Shown piece by piece: positions 63,670 to 64,000 of a DNA stretch of 64,000 nt. The stretch lies in NCBI GenBank assembly GCA_949318235.1, contig OX439129.1, positions 5,646,821 through 5,710,820 of the forward strand, given 5' to 3'. Every line of letters starts with the position of its first letter. Position 1 is the first letter of the stretch. A program made the position numbers and the translations under genes. The notes below the pieces were generated by a model that saw only the letters and a program-made list of their open reading frames with translations, did no database searches and was not told the DNA's origin. This stretch comes from Ecdyonurus torrentis (lineage: Eukaryota > Arthropoda > Insecta > Ephemeroptera > Heptageniidae).

Positions 63670-64000
63670 GAAAGAATAAATTACGTAATTTATGCTGCAT
63701 TTATGTCATTATAGCATAAATGATGCTAAATTATAACAACATAAATAATTATGCTGCACAAGATAATATTTATACTTTGTAACATACACGAAATACATAA
63801 ATCAAATCAATTATTCAGTTATAGATGTAACTCTTCAGCACAAACGTAATTTGTTCAGCGGTAAATTGTTAGCTCTTTAGATCTTAAAAATCTTTTTATA
63901 TATTTAACAAATTTATTATAAAAAAAAGAAGTCTAAATAGCAACTTCTTAGTTACTTTTTGCCGTGTAGTTATCTTTATAATGTATAAGTGTAGCATAAA
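63670..64000. repeat. Dispersed AT-rich repeat, copy 3 (inverted) with ATGCTG-rich flank
   Basis: Positions 63797-63965 match the two other copies inverted (ATAGATGTAACTCTTCAG, TAGCAACTTCTTAGTTACTT). The preceding ATTTATGCTGCATTTATGTC region resembles 3860-4060 and 12055-12210, which carry similar TATGCTGCA/TAGCATAAA blocks. The right edge runs off the window. Confidence 0.55.

Overview
This is a 64 kb piece of an animal nuclear genome. It is strongly AT-rich, its genes are split by GT-AG introns, and transposon debris and long microsatellites (CT/GA, AT, GT/CA, GTCT, TTAG/TAAG, TTTA) take up far more of it than coding sequence does. The three recognisable genes (kindlin, IBA57, TMEM192) are metazoan. 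The microsatellite load, and both tRNA-headed and 5S-headed SINEs, would suit an arthropod, perhaps a crustacean. That placement is inference, because nothing in the window identifies a species.

Gene layout. (1) The first coding exon of a kindlin/fermitin gene lies on the minus strand at 15258-15399. Its next exon is not in the window, so the 15 kb to its left is treated as its first intron. (2) Head to head with it, on the plus strand, is a mitochondrial IBA57 homologue whose coding sequence is one exon (16300-17265). The roughly 0.3-0.9 kb between the two should hold both promoters. (3) TMEM192, a lysosomal/late endosomal membrane protein, lies on the plus strand at 25662-35846. It has seven coding exons that join in frame to 275 residues. 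(4) The last two exons of an unrecognised minus-strand gene are at 42528-43692. No coding exon can be supported from 43.7 kb to the right end.

The rest is repeat history. TMEM192 intron 2 holds a broken pogo/Jerky-like DNA transposon of 3.0 kb with a SINE and a MITE nested inside it. Introns 3, 4 and 5 hold several fold-back elements. Just before TMEM192 exon 5, the end of the intron and the start of the exon have been tandemly copied. Two of the copies keep a good splice acceptor but carry in-frame stops, and another copy is split by a 736 bp TIR element. Between IBA57 and TMEM192 there is a 1.66 kb tandem duplication whose second copy carries a MITE that the first copy lacks, followed by an inverted third copy of its GC-rich core. 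Two SINEs elsewhere have different Pol III heads (tRNA-like at 38.4 kb, 5S rRNA-like at 59.5 kb) but the same body and 3' end. A roughly 310 bp MITE family with the terminus TATAGGGTGTATGC occurs about nine times.

I see no operon, CRISPR array, defence cluster or other gene-based system. The most unusual signals are the exon-5 decoy array in TMEM192, the shared-body SINEs, and the filled and empty target sites that let insertions be ordered in time. All homology calls are from reading the sequence; no database search was run.
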